A stretch of 31,158 bases of DNA from the IMG/VR virus record IMGVR_UViG_3300035698_003452, positions 1 to 31,158 of that record; one strand, given 5' to 3'. The translations under genes and the position numbers were made by a program. This DNA comes from a virus. Under the pieces are notes generated by a model, which searched no databases, had not been told where the DNA came from, and saw only the letters and a list, made by a program, of their open reading frames with translations. Positions 20,042 to 27,863 of the stretch are shown here, piece by piece. Position 1 is the first letter of the stretch; the number at the start of each line of letters is the position of its first letter.

Positions 20042-21460
20042 ATGAGATTCCCCATACGGTTAGCAAGGCCAGACAAGACCAAAGCAGCTACAGAGGGCCA
20101 TGCGCCGGGGCGCAAGGAACGGCAGTTTTTGGAGAATACACTGCGTGTGCCCTTGCACAAGTTCGCTGACCGGAAGGCGTATTTGGAGGTGGGGTGTAAG
20201 CGGGTATGGGCGTCCTTCCGGGCATGCCATATCACGGCCTCAATTCTGCTGTCTACAAGGTTCCAGATTCAGGGGATCAGCACCAATGCCGAGGTAGAAG
20301 ACACGGAGCTTACCCGCCTTCTCACATCACCCAATCCCCACGACTCGTGGGAGGAGCTTATCTACCTGTGGGTGTTCCACATGAAGTTGACGGGTGTGGC
20401 GTTTTGGTACAAGTCCGAAATGGACTATACGGGGAAGCCAAAGCATCTATATCCCATGATGCCGCAATTCATGGCAGTGGTCCCGCACGAGAAGGATATG
20501 ATCAGCCATTACATCTACCGGGTGAATGGCAAAGAGACCCGGTTTGAGCGTGATGAAATTATCATGTTCAAGCGCCCTCACCCAATGAAGGCGACTGATG
20601 GTCTTGGCGATATTGAGCCTAGTGAATCCATCTTCTCCGAGTACATTATGCGGGGGAACATGGAGAAGAAGTTTCTTGCCAATGGGGCCATGCCTTCTGG
20701 GATACTGATGAAGGAAGAGACGGTGGAGGATCAGCCGGAATGGGACAAGCTCAAGGCGTGGTGGAAAGCCGAATACGAGGGTGAGCGGAACGTAGGCAAG
20801 ACCGCATTCCTGAATGGCAAATGGTCGTATACCAAGCTCGGTCTTACGCATGCAGAAATGCAGAGCATAGAAAATGAGAAGTGGAGCATCGAACAGATAC
20901 TCACGAATCACGGCGTGCCTCACTCTCTGGCAGGGCTGGATAAAGCTGCGAACCTAGCCACTGCGAGACAGGACGAAATCAACTTCAGGAAATACGAGAT
21001 TGTGCCCCTGCTGGATATCCTTGTTGGCAAGCTCAACGCGGGTGGTGACGAAGCGGGATCACATGCGTTTGTCCGGGCATACAACGTCAATTGGGAAATC
21101 GCGTATGAGCTGTCTGGGCTTATCGACGTTGAGCAGACGGTGAAGGAATACAGGCCCTTGGTGGTGGAGGGTGCAATGTCGCTTAACGAGTTGCGGGAGT
21201 TGTGCGGTCTTGAGGCCATTGACAACCCACTGCTTGATCAGCACTTCATCGGTAGTAGCCGGGTGCCCCTAGAGCTTGCAGGGTACGTTGAGCCGCCCCC
21301 AGATGACATTGAGGTTATAGAGGAAGGCGAACCAGCAGACCCCAAGTTGCCGAAGACTGAGGAGGAGTTACAGGCCAAACTGGACAAGCTCGGGGATACG
21401 GACCCGGACAGGACAGCCCTACTTCAGGCGGCACTGGACAAGATTACCTCCGGGGTGTAA
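20042..21460 (+). CDS. Portal protein, HK97 type
   Basis: This 472-residue protein shows portal features: WEELIYLWVFHMKLTGVAFWYK, DEIIMFKRPHPMK followed by GLGDIEPSESI, the KKFLANGAMPSGIL segment, and ILTNHGVPHSLAGL. An acidic C-terminal tail (about residues 420-470) follows. The dodecameric portal forms the DNA gate of the head and docks the terminase. The order terminase, portal, MuF, protease, capsid is the standard head module. The start at 20042 lacks an ideal ribosome site (GGAGATTAGCGGAT). Confidence 0.88.
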   Translation: MRFPIRLARPDKTKAATEGHAPGRKERQFLENTLRVPLHKFADRKAYLEVGCKRVWASFRACHITASILLSTRFQIQGISTNAEVEDTELTRLLTSPNPHDSWEELIYLWVFHMKLTGVAFWYKSEMDYTGKPKHLYPMMPQFMAVVPHEKDMISHYIYRVNGKETRFERDEIIMFKRPHPMKATDGLGDIEPSESIFSEYIMRGNMEKKFLANGAMPSGILMKEETVEDQPEWDKLKAWWKAEYEGERNVGKTAFLNGKWSYTKLGLTHAEMQSIENEKWSIEQILTNHGVPHSLAGLDKAANLATARQDEINFRKYEIVPLLDILVGKLNAGGDEAGSHAFVRAYNVNWEIAYELSGLIDVEQTVKEYRPLVVEGAMSLNELRELCGLEAIDNPLLDQHFIGSSRVPLELAGYVEPPPDDIEVIEEGEPADPKLPKTEEELQAKLDKLGDTDPDRTALLQAALDKITSGV

Positions 21461-21464
21461 GCAT

Positions 21465-22964
21465 ATGCCTTTTCGTTCTCCCACCATATCGCGTAGGAGC
21501 TTAGCGGCTGCACGTGGTCACATACTCAGCCCTGCCAAGATTGTGGCGCGGGTTAAGCGTAGTCGGGTACCAGACACGGGCTGGACTGATCGCGCTTTCC
21601 GCACGTACAACGGCAGGGCACTTGTGCGGGATATGGTCATTGCCCAAAGGGCCAGTATTGGCAAGGGTATACGCACGTTGGCCCCCAAGCTGCAAGCATG
21701 GTTCGACTCGTACATTGAGGAGGTCATTAGGGTGGTCCTAGCACGTGCTAGCGTGTCTTACGGTGTTAGGGCGGTAGGTAGTAAGGCCGAGGTAATTGCG
21801 CTTGCTCCGGGGGCGCATGAGGCCTTGTGGGGGGAAGCGATTGAGGAGGTTCTGCGAGAGCGTAATCTGTCTTTCGTGTCTGCAAACCTCGGGGCTGTTC
21901 AGAGTGTGGTAGACAGCTCTCACGCTACGACTATCAGCTTGCTCGGGTTGCCGGGTACCACGAGGGGTGCACGGTCTCAGCTTCAGGGACGGGTGAGGGA
22001 CATAGCCTCTAGGGTTACGAATATCAACGAGACCACACGAGGGCGAATGCGGTCTATCATTTCTACAGGCATTGCGAATGACCTCACGGTACCCCAGATG
22101 GCGGGGAACCTGCGGGAGAAGTTCAAAGGCATGAGCGGGTGGCGGACTGCCCTTATAGCGCGTACGGAAATGGGACAGGCTGCGGATGCTGGTAGGAATC
22201 AGGGGATCAAGGATTCAGGTGTTGTAACTCACGTGTCTGTAATTGGATGCATCACGAGAGAGACTACAGGTCGATACACGATGGACGGTGAGTCTACCTG
22301 CAACATACACGATGTGCCAGTAGCCCGTATTGACGAATTGGTATTTCACCCCGGTCACACAGGCACTACTATACCATCACGATTCAGAGACCCGGCTGAA
22401 GATGAAAGGCAGGCTCCGCTGTTTCTTAACGATGGCGATACCATTGAGCCTAGCAGTGGCCCACGTGGATTTGTGTTGCCGCCCACGGTGGCAGACGATG
22501 CTGTTGATCCGTTTCAGGGGTTACGTATGGACGGTGATGCACCAGAGGCAGTTACCGGGTTTGACCGGACTATGCAGGATAAGCGTTTCACCATGCCAGC
22601 ACGGGCAGCGAATGCGCCGGAAGCGTCGATGGTGTGGGTTAGTGTAGACGAATTTGATGATGCGTTCAGGGCAGATAACGATATGTACATTGGTGCCGGG
22701 GGTGCAGGAGGTATCGAAGGCAGGTACGATAGGTTTGGCACATACTTTGCGGACAATGTGGATATTGAGGTATCAGAGCTGTCCATACTCAAGGAGGATA
22801 CGGGGACGGGCACAGTTCGCTTTATCAACGGTAGGCACAGGTACGCATACATGCGAGATAGCGGAGCTACACACATACCCGTGGCTCTGTACAGTGATGC
22901 AGGAACGCTGTCAGCTGTGGAAGCGCGTAGGCTAGGGTTAGTGTACGATCCAGACTTAGGGTGA
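21465..22964 (+). CDS. MuF-like minor head protein with C-terminal ParB-like domain
   Basis: This 499-residue protein starts four bases after the portal stop. Residues about 180-310 hold the MuF core: LIARTEMGQAADAGRNQGI, then a HVSVIGC strand, STCNIHDV and HPGHTGTTIPS. MuF proteins sit inside the head by the portal and can be ejected with DNA. The C-terminal part (about 385-499) is a separate domain: MVWVSVDEFDDAF, then VRFINGRHRYAYMRDSGATHIPVALY. The latter resembles the ParB/sulfiredoxin nucleotide-binding motif. MuF proteins are known to carry variable C-terminal toxin or effector domains, so this may be an ejected effector. Confidence 0.75.
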   Translation: MPFRSPTISRRSLAAARGHILSPAKIVARVKRSRVPDTGWTDRAFRTYNGRALVRDMVIAQRASIGKGIRTLAPKLQAWFDSYIEEVIRVVLARASVSYGVRAVGSKAEVIALAPGAHEALWGEAIEEVLRERNLSFVSANLGAVQSVVDSSHATTISLLGLPGTTRGARSQLQGRVRDIASRVTNINETTRGRMRSIISTGIANDLTVPQMAGNLREKFKGMSGWRTALIARTEMGQAADAGRNQGIKDSGVVTHVSVIGCITRETTGRYTMDGESTCNIHDVPVARIDELVFHPGHTGTTIPSRFRDPAEDERQAPLFLNDGDTIEPSSGPRGFVLPPTVADDAVDPFQGLRMDGDAPEAVTGFDRTMQDKRFTMPARAANAPEASMVWVSVDEFDDAFRADNDMYIGAGGAGGIEGRYDRFGTYFADNVDIEVSELSILKEDTGTGTVRFINGRHRYAYMRDSGATHIPVALYSDAGTLSAVEARRLGLVYDPDLG

Positions 22965-22965
22965 T

Positions 22966-23196
22966 ATGAACGTATTGGCGCAAGGGGGTGGGGCCTCTGT
23001 CTTCATGGTATGTCGGGGGCTATACGAGGATGTGCGTACGGTGGTGAGGGTGGTTGACCTTCAGACCGGGAAGGCGTCTAGGGAGCAGTACCCGGATGAC
23101 CTGTATGCAAGTGGCCAGTGGCACGAGGTGTTACCGGGGACGCTCACACAGAGCAACCTAGACAGTCTCAGCGAGCTATCAGGGTACGCTGTTTGA
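22966..23196 (+). CDS. Small hypothetical protein whose stop codon lies in the palindrome
   Basis: This 76-residue protein begins one base after the MuF stop (TGATATG). It is mixed alpha/beta with a polar C terminus (LTQSNLDSLSELSGYAV). It could be an immunity partner for the MuF C-terminal domain, judging only from position and size. Its TGA (23194-23196) is part of the palindrome. Confidence 0.5.
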   Translation: MNVLAQGGGASVFMVCRGLYEDVRTVVRVVDLQTGKASREQYPDDLYASGQWHEVLPGTLTQSNLDSLSELSGYAV

Positions 23197-23208
23197 AAAA
23201 ACTTCAAA
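23192..23208. promoter_or_regulatory. Dispersed palindrome, copy 11
   Basis: TTTGAAAAAACTTCAAA is an exact copy flanked by G and C (19-bp symmetry). It overlaps a stop codon and lies 12 bp before a weak -35 at 23221. Confidence 0.8.
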
Positions 23209-23220
23209 CGGAATCAAGGC

Positions 23221-23249
23221 TTGCAAGACCTGCCCTTATGTGATACAAC
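23221..23249 (+). promoter_or_regulatory. Candidate promoter (type C) before 23297
   Basis: TTGCAA (23221-23226), a 17-bp spacer and TACAAC (23244-23249). The same unusual TTGCAA -35 follows the palindrome at 25947. The match to consensus is moderate, and the position in an 100-bp gap supports it. Confidence 0.4.
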
Positions 23250-23296
23250 TATATCTGTAATGGGGCATGTAACTTGAAACAAAGGGAGGCAGACAG

Positions 23297-23905
23297 ATGA
23301 AGGCGTTTGTGAGACTGCGGTTCAACGGGGAGGAACGGCTGCACCTTGGGGCTGAGGGTTGGCTTACACCGGGCACGGAGTTTTCCATGCCTGTAGGCAG
23401 GGTGCAGTATCTCAAGGAATCCCGTGATGGGATGCCCGAGTATCTTGAGGTCATCGGCTCTTCCGAGGAATACGAAGAGAAGGCACTGGCCAAAGTCGTG
23501 GTGGAGCCTACCGAGTTGCGTGTTGCCATGCTCGCCCATGCGGAGTTGCGGGGCATTGAGTTCAACGAGTCGGAACTGGCGTTGACGGACGAACAGCTTG
23601 GCGAGAAACTGTCAGCAGTGTGCGAGACGCTTGACGAAGAGGAGCAAGCACTGCACTTGGCGAAGGCACGGGCTGGAGAGTTGGGCCTTGACGTGGCAGA
23701 CCTTGGCGACAACAGGGATGCGATTCAGGCGGCAATCGACGACTACATCCCGCCCTACACGGAGTGGACAGTTGACGCGCTCACCGATGAGCTGAAGGTG
23801 CGGGAAATCCCGATCAAGTCTGGCCTTCGCAAGGATGACCTTGTGGGGTTGCTTGAGGCCGGCGATGTCGAGCGTTTGGCAGCTGACACGGAAGACGGCG
23901 AATAG
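23297..23905 (+). CDS. Head-region protein with C-terminal HeH/LEM-like motif
   Basis: This 202-residue protein starts behind AAGGGAGG. The N-terminal part is beta-like (MKAFVRLRFNGEERLHLG). The middle is a strongly acidic helical region (about 55-140). The end WTVDALTDELKVREIPIKSGLRKDDLVGLLEAGD resembles HeH/LEM or SAP-type helix-extension-helix motifs seen in phage head and tail proteins. It lies between MuF and the protease and is probably structural or scaffold-like. A precise role is not visible. Confidence 0.6.
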   Translation: MKAFVRLRFNGEERLHLGAEGWLTPGTEFSMPVGRVQYLKESRDGMPEYLEVIGSSEEYEEKALAKVVVEPTELRVAMLAHAELRGIEFNESELALTDEQLGEKLSAVCETLDEEEQALHLAKARAGELGLDVADLGDNRDAIQAAIDDYIPPYTEWTVDALTDELKVREIPIKSGLRKDDLVGLLEAGDVERLAADTEDGE

Positions 23906-23911
23906 CACTAA

Positions 23912-23929
23912 CCCCGCATCTGTGCGGGG
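23912..23929 (+). other. Intergenic hairpin before the protease gene
   Basis: CCCCGCA (23912-23918) pairs with TGCGGGG (23923-23929) around TCTG. No U-run follows, and the ribosome site AGGAG lies just after. It may stabilise or process the mRNA rather than terminate it. Confidence 0.45.
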
Positions 23930-23945
23930 GTACAGGAGATTAGCG

Positions 23946-24782
23946 ATGTCATTATTGAGGGTTGGCAAGACAGCAAGACCACAGCGCAAGTCTTTTGTGC
24001 CTCCGTGCGCGGGTGATCCACGGGTGGGTAGTGTCGTTACGTTTACGCACGAGGGTGGTAGCGTAATCGGTGTGTTCAAGGGTGTTACACTTGACGCCGT
24101 AGAGGTGGAGATTGCGTTGCCCGGAAGCGACGGGGTATTGCGCAAGACTGGCTCTACCGTGGTGGTGAATAGCGCGGATATCAGCGTTGACGCCAAGGCG
24201 GTACTGTCAGAGGAGAATCGCCGGGTGACGGCATGGGAGGCTAGCGTCTCCTTATCGGTAATGGATGGCAAGTCACCTACTCCGATCTACGATGGTGAGG
24301 CCAAGGATGTGATTGTCGATTATAGGGACGTGACAATCGAAGGGTTCCTATCCACGTTCGTCGGCACTACCCCCAAAGACCGGGATGGGGATTACGTTGA
24401 GGATGACGCATTCAACGAGACGCTTGCAGAGTTTAAGCGCAACCCGGTAATGCTGACTGACCATAACAATAGCGTGGGGTCACTGGCGGGGTCTTTCACT
24501 AAAATCGGCGTGAACAAGGAAGGCCTAGCAGTGCAGGGCAAGTTGTCTAATGCACCGGGTATGATCGACGCACGCTTCAAGGTGGCAGAGGGTCACTTGA
24601 AATCGCTGAGCATGGGCGGTCTGTTTTTCTACAAGGAAGACAACCGGGGCATTGAGAAGGTTACGCTGTGGGAGGGGTCACTTACCCCAGTCCCCGCGAA
24701 TCAGGATGCCCTCTTCCGAGTGCGAAGTCTCACAGTGGTCGATGCGGTCAAGGCTATCAAGTCTCTGAACATCGGAAGGTAA
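23946..24782 (+). CDS. Prohead protease (HK97/S78-like) with N-terminal extension
   Basis: This protein has 278 residues from ATG 23946 (ACAGGAGATTAGCG). Residues about 125-260 match the S78 prohead protease: a TIEGFLSTF strand, FKRNPVMLTDHNNSVGSL (His173), then GHLKSLSMGGLFFY (Ser222) and LWEGSLTPVPANQDALF. The enzyme matures the head by cleaving scaffold and capsid N termini. The first 120 residues are extra, with a beta-rich GSVVTFTHEGGSVIGVFKGV segment like a small barrel. Typical members lack this, so it may serve as a built-in scaffold or targeting domain. Confidence 0.83.
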   Translation: MSLLRVGKTARPQRKSFVPPCAGDPRVGSVVTFTHEGGSVIGVFKGVTLDAVEVEIALPGSDGVLRKTGSTVVVNSADISVDAKAVLSEENRRVTAWEASVSLSVMDGKSPTPIYDGEAKDVIVDYRDVTIEGFLSTFVGTTPKDRDGDYVEDDAFNETLAEFKRNPVMLTDHNNSVGSLAGSFTKIGVNKEGLAVQGKLSNAPGMIDARFKVAEGHLKSLSMGGLFFYKEDNRGIEKVTLWEGSLTPVPANQDALFRVRSLTVVDAVKAIKSLNIGR

Positions 24783-24785
24783 GCG

Positions 24786-25280
24786 ATGACCCTTGATGAT
24801 CTAGCCTTATCAATCAGTATGTCCGCACGAGTAACCCCTACGGAGGTGGGGGTACTTTTTAATTATCGCGTAGGCATTGGCACGGGTGGGGCTATATCAC
24901 CTACGCTGCCCACAGATTACGATGTGATAGCAGCACGGGACGTAGCCCTTGTGGCGGGGGCAAACTCCACCATACACCTTGACGACTTTCATGTTGACGC
25001 CGGGGCAGCATGGACAGATGCAGACGGGGTTACGGTTTCCATCGTTACGGTATACGCCATTGTGTGCTACGTGTCGGTGGGCACGGATAATACCATCTTC
25101 ACAGTGGCGTCTGCATTGCCGGGTGGCAATATCGCAGGTGTGCTGTACGATGCTGATGACTTTATATGCCACTCCAACTTGACTGGACTGGCATCGGCAG
25201 CTATCCAACTGCTGATCACAGAGACCGGGGCTACGGACGGTGGCACGGTGCGGGTTGTGGCGGTAGGCAAGAGTTCGTAG
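24786..25280 (+). CDS. Hypothetical head-region protein, beta-rich
   Basis: This 164-residue protein is rich in Ala, Val, Thr and Gly, with almost no Lys, and looks like an all-beta fold (TVYAIVCYVSVGTDNTIFTVASALPGGNIAGVLY). It starts three bases after the protease stop behind GGAAGGTAAGCG. It may be a capsid decoration or head-completion protein by position and composition. No family is recognised. Confidence 0.6.
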   Translation: MTLDDLALSISMSARVTPTEVGVLFNYRVGIGTGGAISPTLPTDYDVIAARDVALVAGANSTIHLDDFHVDAGAAWTDADGVTVSIVTVYAIVCYVSVGTDNTIFTVASALPGGNIAGVLYDADDFICHSNLTGLASAAIQLLITETGATDGGTVRVVAVGKSS

Positions 25281-25282
25281 GG

Positions 25283-25299
25283 TCTGAAAAGTTTTCAAA
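25283..25299. promoter_or_regulatory. Dispersed palindrome, copy 12
   Basis: TCTGAAAAGTTTTCAAA has one mismatch. It sits between the 25280 stop and the ribosome site (GGAGGTG) of 25322, as at the left window edge. No promoter is evident beside it. Confidence 0.65.
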
Positions 25300-25321
25300 C
25301 TAGCGATATAGGAGGTGTGGC

Positions 25322-25894
25322 ATGAGTGAGTTACTGAGTAAGGAAGATGCGATTGCAAAAGTGGTTGAGATCAACCGTACCGAATACAAGAATATCGACC
25401 GGAAGGTTGCTGCTCTTGAGGCGGTTGCGGCAGAGTCGGATATGAGCAAGGCAGAGCTGGCCACGAAGGCCGATCAGGTTATCGCGGGTGAAGACAAGGC
25501 AGCAGTCACTTGCAGCGTTGGTGAGTTCGGTTGCAGCATAGCAGCTGCCAAACCTGAGCCTAAGATTGCGACGGCGGTGGCACAGGAGCCGCTGGAAGAT
25601 AGCCAGATCGTCACGTCCAACAGCAATGGCCGGGTGAGTCTCAAGGGCTTGTCCCCAGACACAGACTACATGGTGGTGTCGGTACCGAAGGATGTGCAAG
25701 TCAACGTGCAGCCTCCCTGCCTTATTGCAGGCGGTGCCAAGCGCAAGGTTGCCGTGCTCACAGCAGAATACCGGGTGGGTGTGGAAACCGAAAACAAGGC
25801 CCCTGCGGCATCGGAGGATGCAGAGGTCCCAGAGGGCACGGACGATGGGGCGAGGGTCACCACGGACGTTACAGAGCCTCCTACGGGTGACTGA
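25322..25894 (+). CDS. Hypothetical head-region protein
   Basis: This protein has 190 residues behind a strong AGGAGGTG. The N-terminal 60 residues are helical (SKEDAIAKVVEINRTEYKNIDRKVAALEAV). Then comes a beta-like part (GRVSLKGLSPDTDYMVVSVPKDVQVNV) that resembles a fibronectin-III or Ig-like edge, and an acidic, disordered tail. It is probably structural. The gene ends shortly before a strong terminator. Confidence 0.6.
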   Translation: MSELLSKEDAIAKVVEINRTEYKNIDRKVAALEAVAAESDMSKAELATKADQVIAGEDKAAVTCSVGEFGCSIAAAKPEPKIATAVAQEPLEDSQIVTSNSNGRVSLKGLSPDTDYMVVSVPKDVQVNVQPPCLIAGGAKRKVAVLTAEYRVGVETENKAPAASEDAEVPEGTDDGARVTTDVTEPPTGD

Positions 25895-25920
25895 GAGCAG
25901 TTACCAGCAGTAGTCGGGAA

Positions 25921-25945
25921 GCCCCATTTAACGATGGGGCTTTTT
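25921..25945 (+). terminator. Rho-independent terminator before the capsid gene
   Basis: GCCCCAT (25921-25927) and ATGGGGC (25934-25940) form a perfect stem with loop TTAACG, followed by TTTTT. It separates the upstream head genes from the capsid transcription unit. Confidence 0.85.
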
Positions 25946-25946
25946 G

Positions 25947-25963
25947 TTTGAAAAAACTTCAAA
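25947..25963. promoter_or_regulatory. Dispersed palindrome, copy 13
   Basis: TTTGAAAAAACTTCAAA is an exact copy directly after the terminator U-run and 6 bp before a TTGCAA box. The spacing is almost that of the type A promoters. Confidence 0.8.
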
Positions 25964-25969
25964 ATAAGG

Positions 25970-25998
25970 TTGCAAGGTTGGGTGGTATGCACTACATT
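25970..25998 (+). promoter_or_regulatory. Candidate promoter (type C) for the major capsid gene
   Basis: TTGCAA (25970-25975), a 17-bp spacer and TACATT (25993-25998). It lies after a terminator and the palindrome and before a capsid gene that needs strong expression. About 100 bp of untranslated leader would follow. Confidence 0.5.
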
Positions 25999-26098
25999 AT
26001 AGACATCGTGAGGTTGGTAGCGCATGAAACCCTCAGCCGGGAGTACGGCGCGACAATCTGATAGACGCTTAGTCAATGCGGAAATGGAGATTTGAAGA

Positions 26099-27781
26099 AT
26101 GAGTGCAGAACAGAAAGCGCGTTTGAAGGCCCTTCTGATGAAGGCCGAAAAGTCCGCTGAGGAAATTGCTGAGCTGGCAACCCTTACGCAGACAGCCTCC
26201 ACGGCGGGATACAAGTTCCACGCCGAAACGGGCGAAGAGATTGCCGAAGACGGCATGACCTCCGACGAAGTTAAGATCCTTGTGGCCGATTCGGTCAGTA
26301 AGGCTCTTGGCGATATCGGGCTTGACAGTGCAGGCGTGAAGGCGATCAAGACTCAGCTGGAAGGGATTGAGACCGTTGACGCGGAAGCGATCAAGACAGC
26401 TGTCAAGTCCGTCATGGGCGGCGATGGTCTCAGCGCAGAGGCGATCCAAAAGGCGATCACCGACAACCTGCCGAAGGATACGGCAACTGTCGAGGGAGTT
26501 AAGACCCTCCTTACTGAGTTCAAGACCGAGATCGTGGAAGCGACACGGCGCAAGTCCAAGATGGTGTTTGAGGACACTCATACTCCCATTGAGACTCGCG
26601 GCGGCAACCTCACGGTTGGCCAGAAGCAGCTGCTCAATATCTGCATGCTTTCCGCTCCGCAGACCGCGCTTGACGCATCGGACGGTGGGCACGGGGTGAA
26701 GCGGCCTACGGGCATGAATGACGGTATCACCGAGGATCAGTTGAAGCGTGCGCAGTCCAATGGCCAGCGTTCAGCGAAAATGGTCCGTGATGAAGTCCGT
26801 TACGGTCAGAAGGTACTGACGACTGGTGGTTCCGGCACTGGCCTTGAGCTGGTGAATACGGACCTGTCCAGCGACCTGCAAACCCGCCTGTATCTCGCAT
26901 CGACGCTCGCCGCTCAGTTGGTGGCCAGTGAGGTGCAGATGCCGAGCAACCCGTTCAGGTTCCCGTTGAGCACCACTCGCGTGACGTTCTACAAGGGTAC
27001 TGAGGGAACGGCTGCGGACGCAAGCACTCCGGGCACGTCCAACATCACCCTTGACGCTGAGAAGCTGATCGGGATTGCGCACTACACCTACGAAGCGGAC
27101 GAAGACAGCATCATTGCGATCCTGCCCTTCCTCCAGCAAAACATGGGTGACAGCGCGGCTGCGGCTCTCGAAGATGCCTTCATCAACGGGGACACCACGG
27201 CAACGCACATGGACGCGGACACCGAGGCGGCTGGCGCGGCGGCGCATCAGACGATCTTCAAGGGTCTCCGTAAATACGCCATTGCAGGAGCGATTCAGTC
27301 GAGTTTCGCCAGCGGTGGTATCAGCGCGGCCAACATTTCCGCGTTGCGCAAGATGATGGGCAAGTATGGGATCAAGCCCAGTGACCTGTTCATTTTGGTC
27401 GGACCTTCCGGCTACAATGATATCATTTCGCTGGAACAGACGTTGACAGCCGAGAAGGCGGGACCGAATGCGGCCCGTATCCTCACGGGTGTTGCGCCGT
27501 CCTTGTACGGAATGCCGATCATCACGTCTGAGGTCGTTCGGGAAACCCTGAATGCCTCCGGTGTTTACGATGGTAACACGATAACCAAGGGTTCACTGCT
27601 GATCGTCCATCGTCCCTCGTGGATCGTGGGTGTTCGCCGTGGGTTCACGGTTGAGACCGATGTGGACAAGTCCGCACAGGTGAACAAGGTTATTGCGTCC
27701 TTCCGGCGTGCGTTCATGCCGATGGAAACTCCGAGCACCAGCCTGCCGATGGTTGCTCTAGGGTATAACTACGATGCGTAA
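26099..27781 (+). CDS. Major capsid protein, HK97 fold, with long N-terminal delta region
   Basis: This 560-residue protein's N-terminal 180 or so residues are helical and charged (KAEKSAEEIAELATLTQTA and onward), as in HK97 delta domains that act as internal scaffold and are removed by the protease. The mature part begins near VLTTGGSGTGLELVNTDLSSDL. It shows capsid features: YEADEDSIIAILPFLQQNM, ALEDAFINGD, SDLFILVGPSGYNDI and GMPIITSE. Then come HRPSWIVGVRRGF and a C-terminal SFRRAFMP strand. Codons favour C and G endings more than most neighbours, which suits high expression. It has its own promoter and is bounded by terminators. Confidence 0.9.
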   Translation: MSAEQKARLKALLMKAEKSAEEIAELATLTQTASTAGYKFHAETGEEIAEDGMTSDEVKILVADSVSKALGDIGLDSAGVKAIKTQLEGIETVDAEAIKTAVKSVMGGDGLSAEAIQKAITDNLPKDTATVEGVKTLLTEFKTEIVEATRRKSKMVFEDTHTPIETRGGNLTVGQKQLLNICMLSAPQTALDASDGGHGVKRPTGMNDGITEDQLKRAQSNGQRSAKMVRDEVRYGQKVLTTGGSGTGLELVNTDLSSDLQTRLYLASTLAAQLVASEVQMPSNPFRFPLSTTRVTFYKGTEGTAADASTPGTSNITLDAEKLIGIAHYTYEADEDSIIAILPFLQQNMGDSAAAALEDAFINGDTTATHMDADTEAAGAAAHQTIFKGLRKYAIAGAIQSSFASGGISAANISALRKMMGKYGIKPSDLFILVGPSGYNDIISLEQTLTAEKAGPNAARILTGVAPSLYGMPIITSEVVRETLNASGVYDGNTITKGSLLIVHRPSWIVGVRRGFTVETDVDKSAQVNKVIASFRRAFMPMETPSTSLPMVALGYNYDA

Positions 27782-27801
27782 GGGCGTATCGTGAACCTCC
27801 G

Positions 27802-27830
27802 GGGGAGGAGCCTTCGGGTTCCTCCCCTTT
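27802..27830 (+). terminator. Terminator-like hairpin after the capsid gene
   Basis: An 11-bp stem (27802-27812 with 27817-27827, one G-U pair) closes a TTCG tetraloop and is followed by TTT. The short U-run may allow partial read-through into 27864. Confidence 0.75.
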
Positions 27831-27863
27831 ATACGTTAAACGGGTAGTGGGAGAACTAGAACG

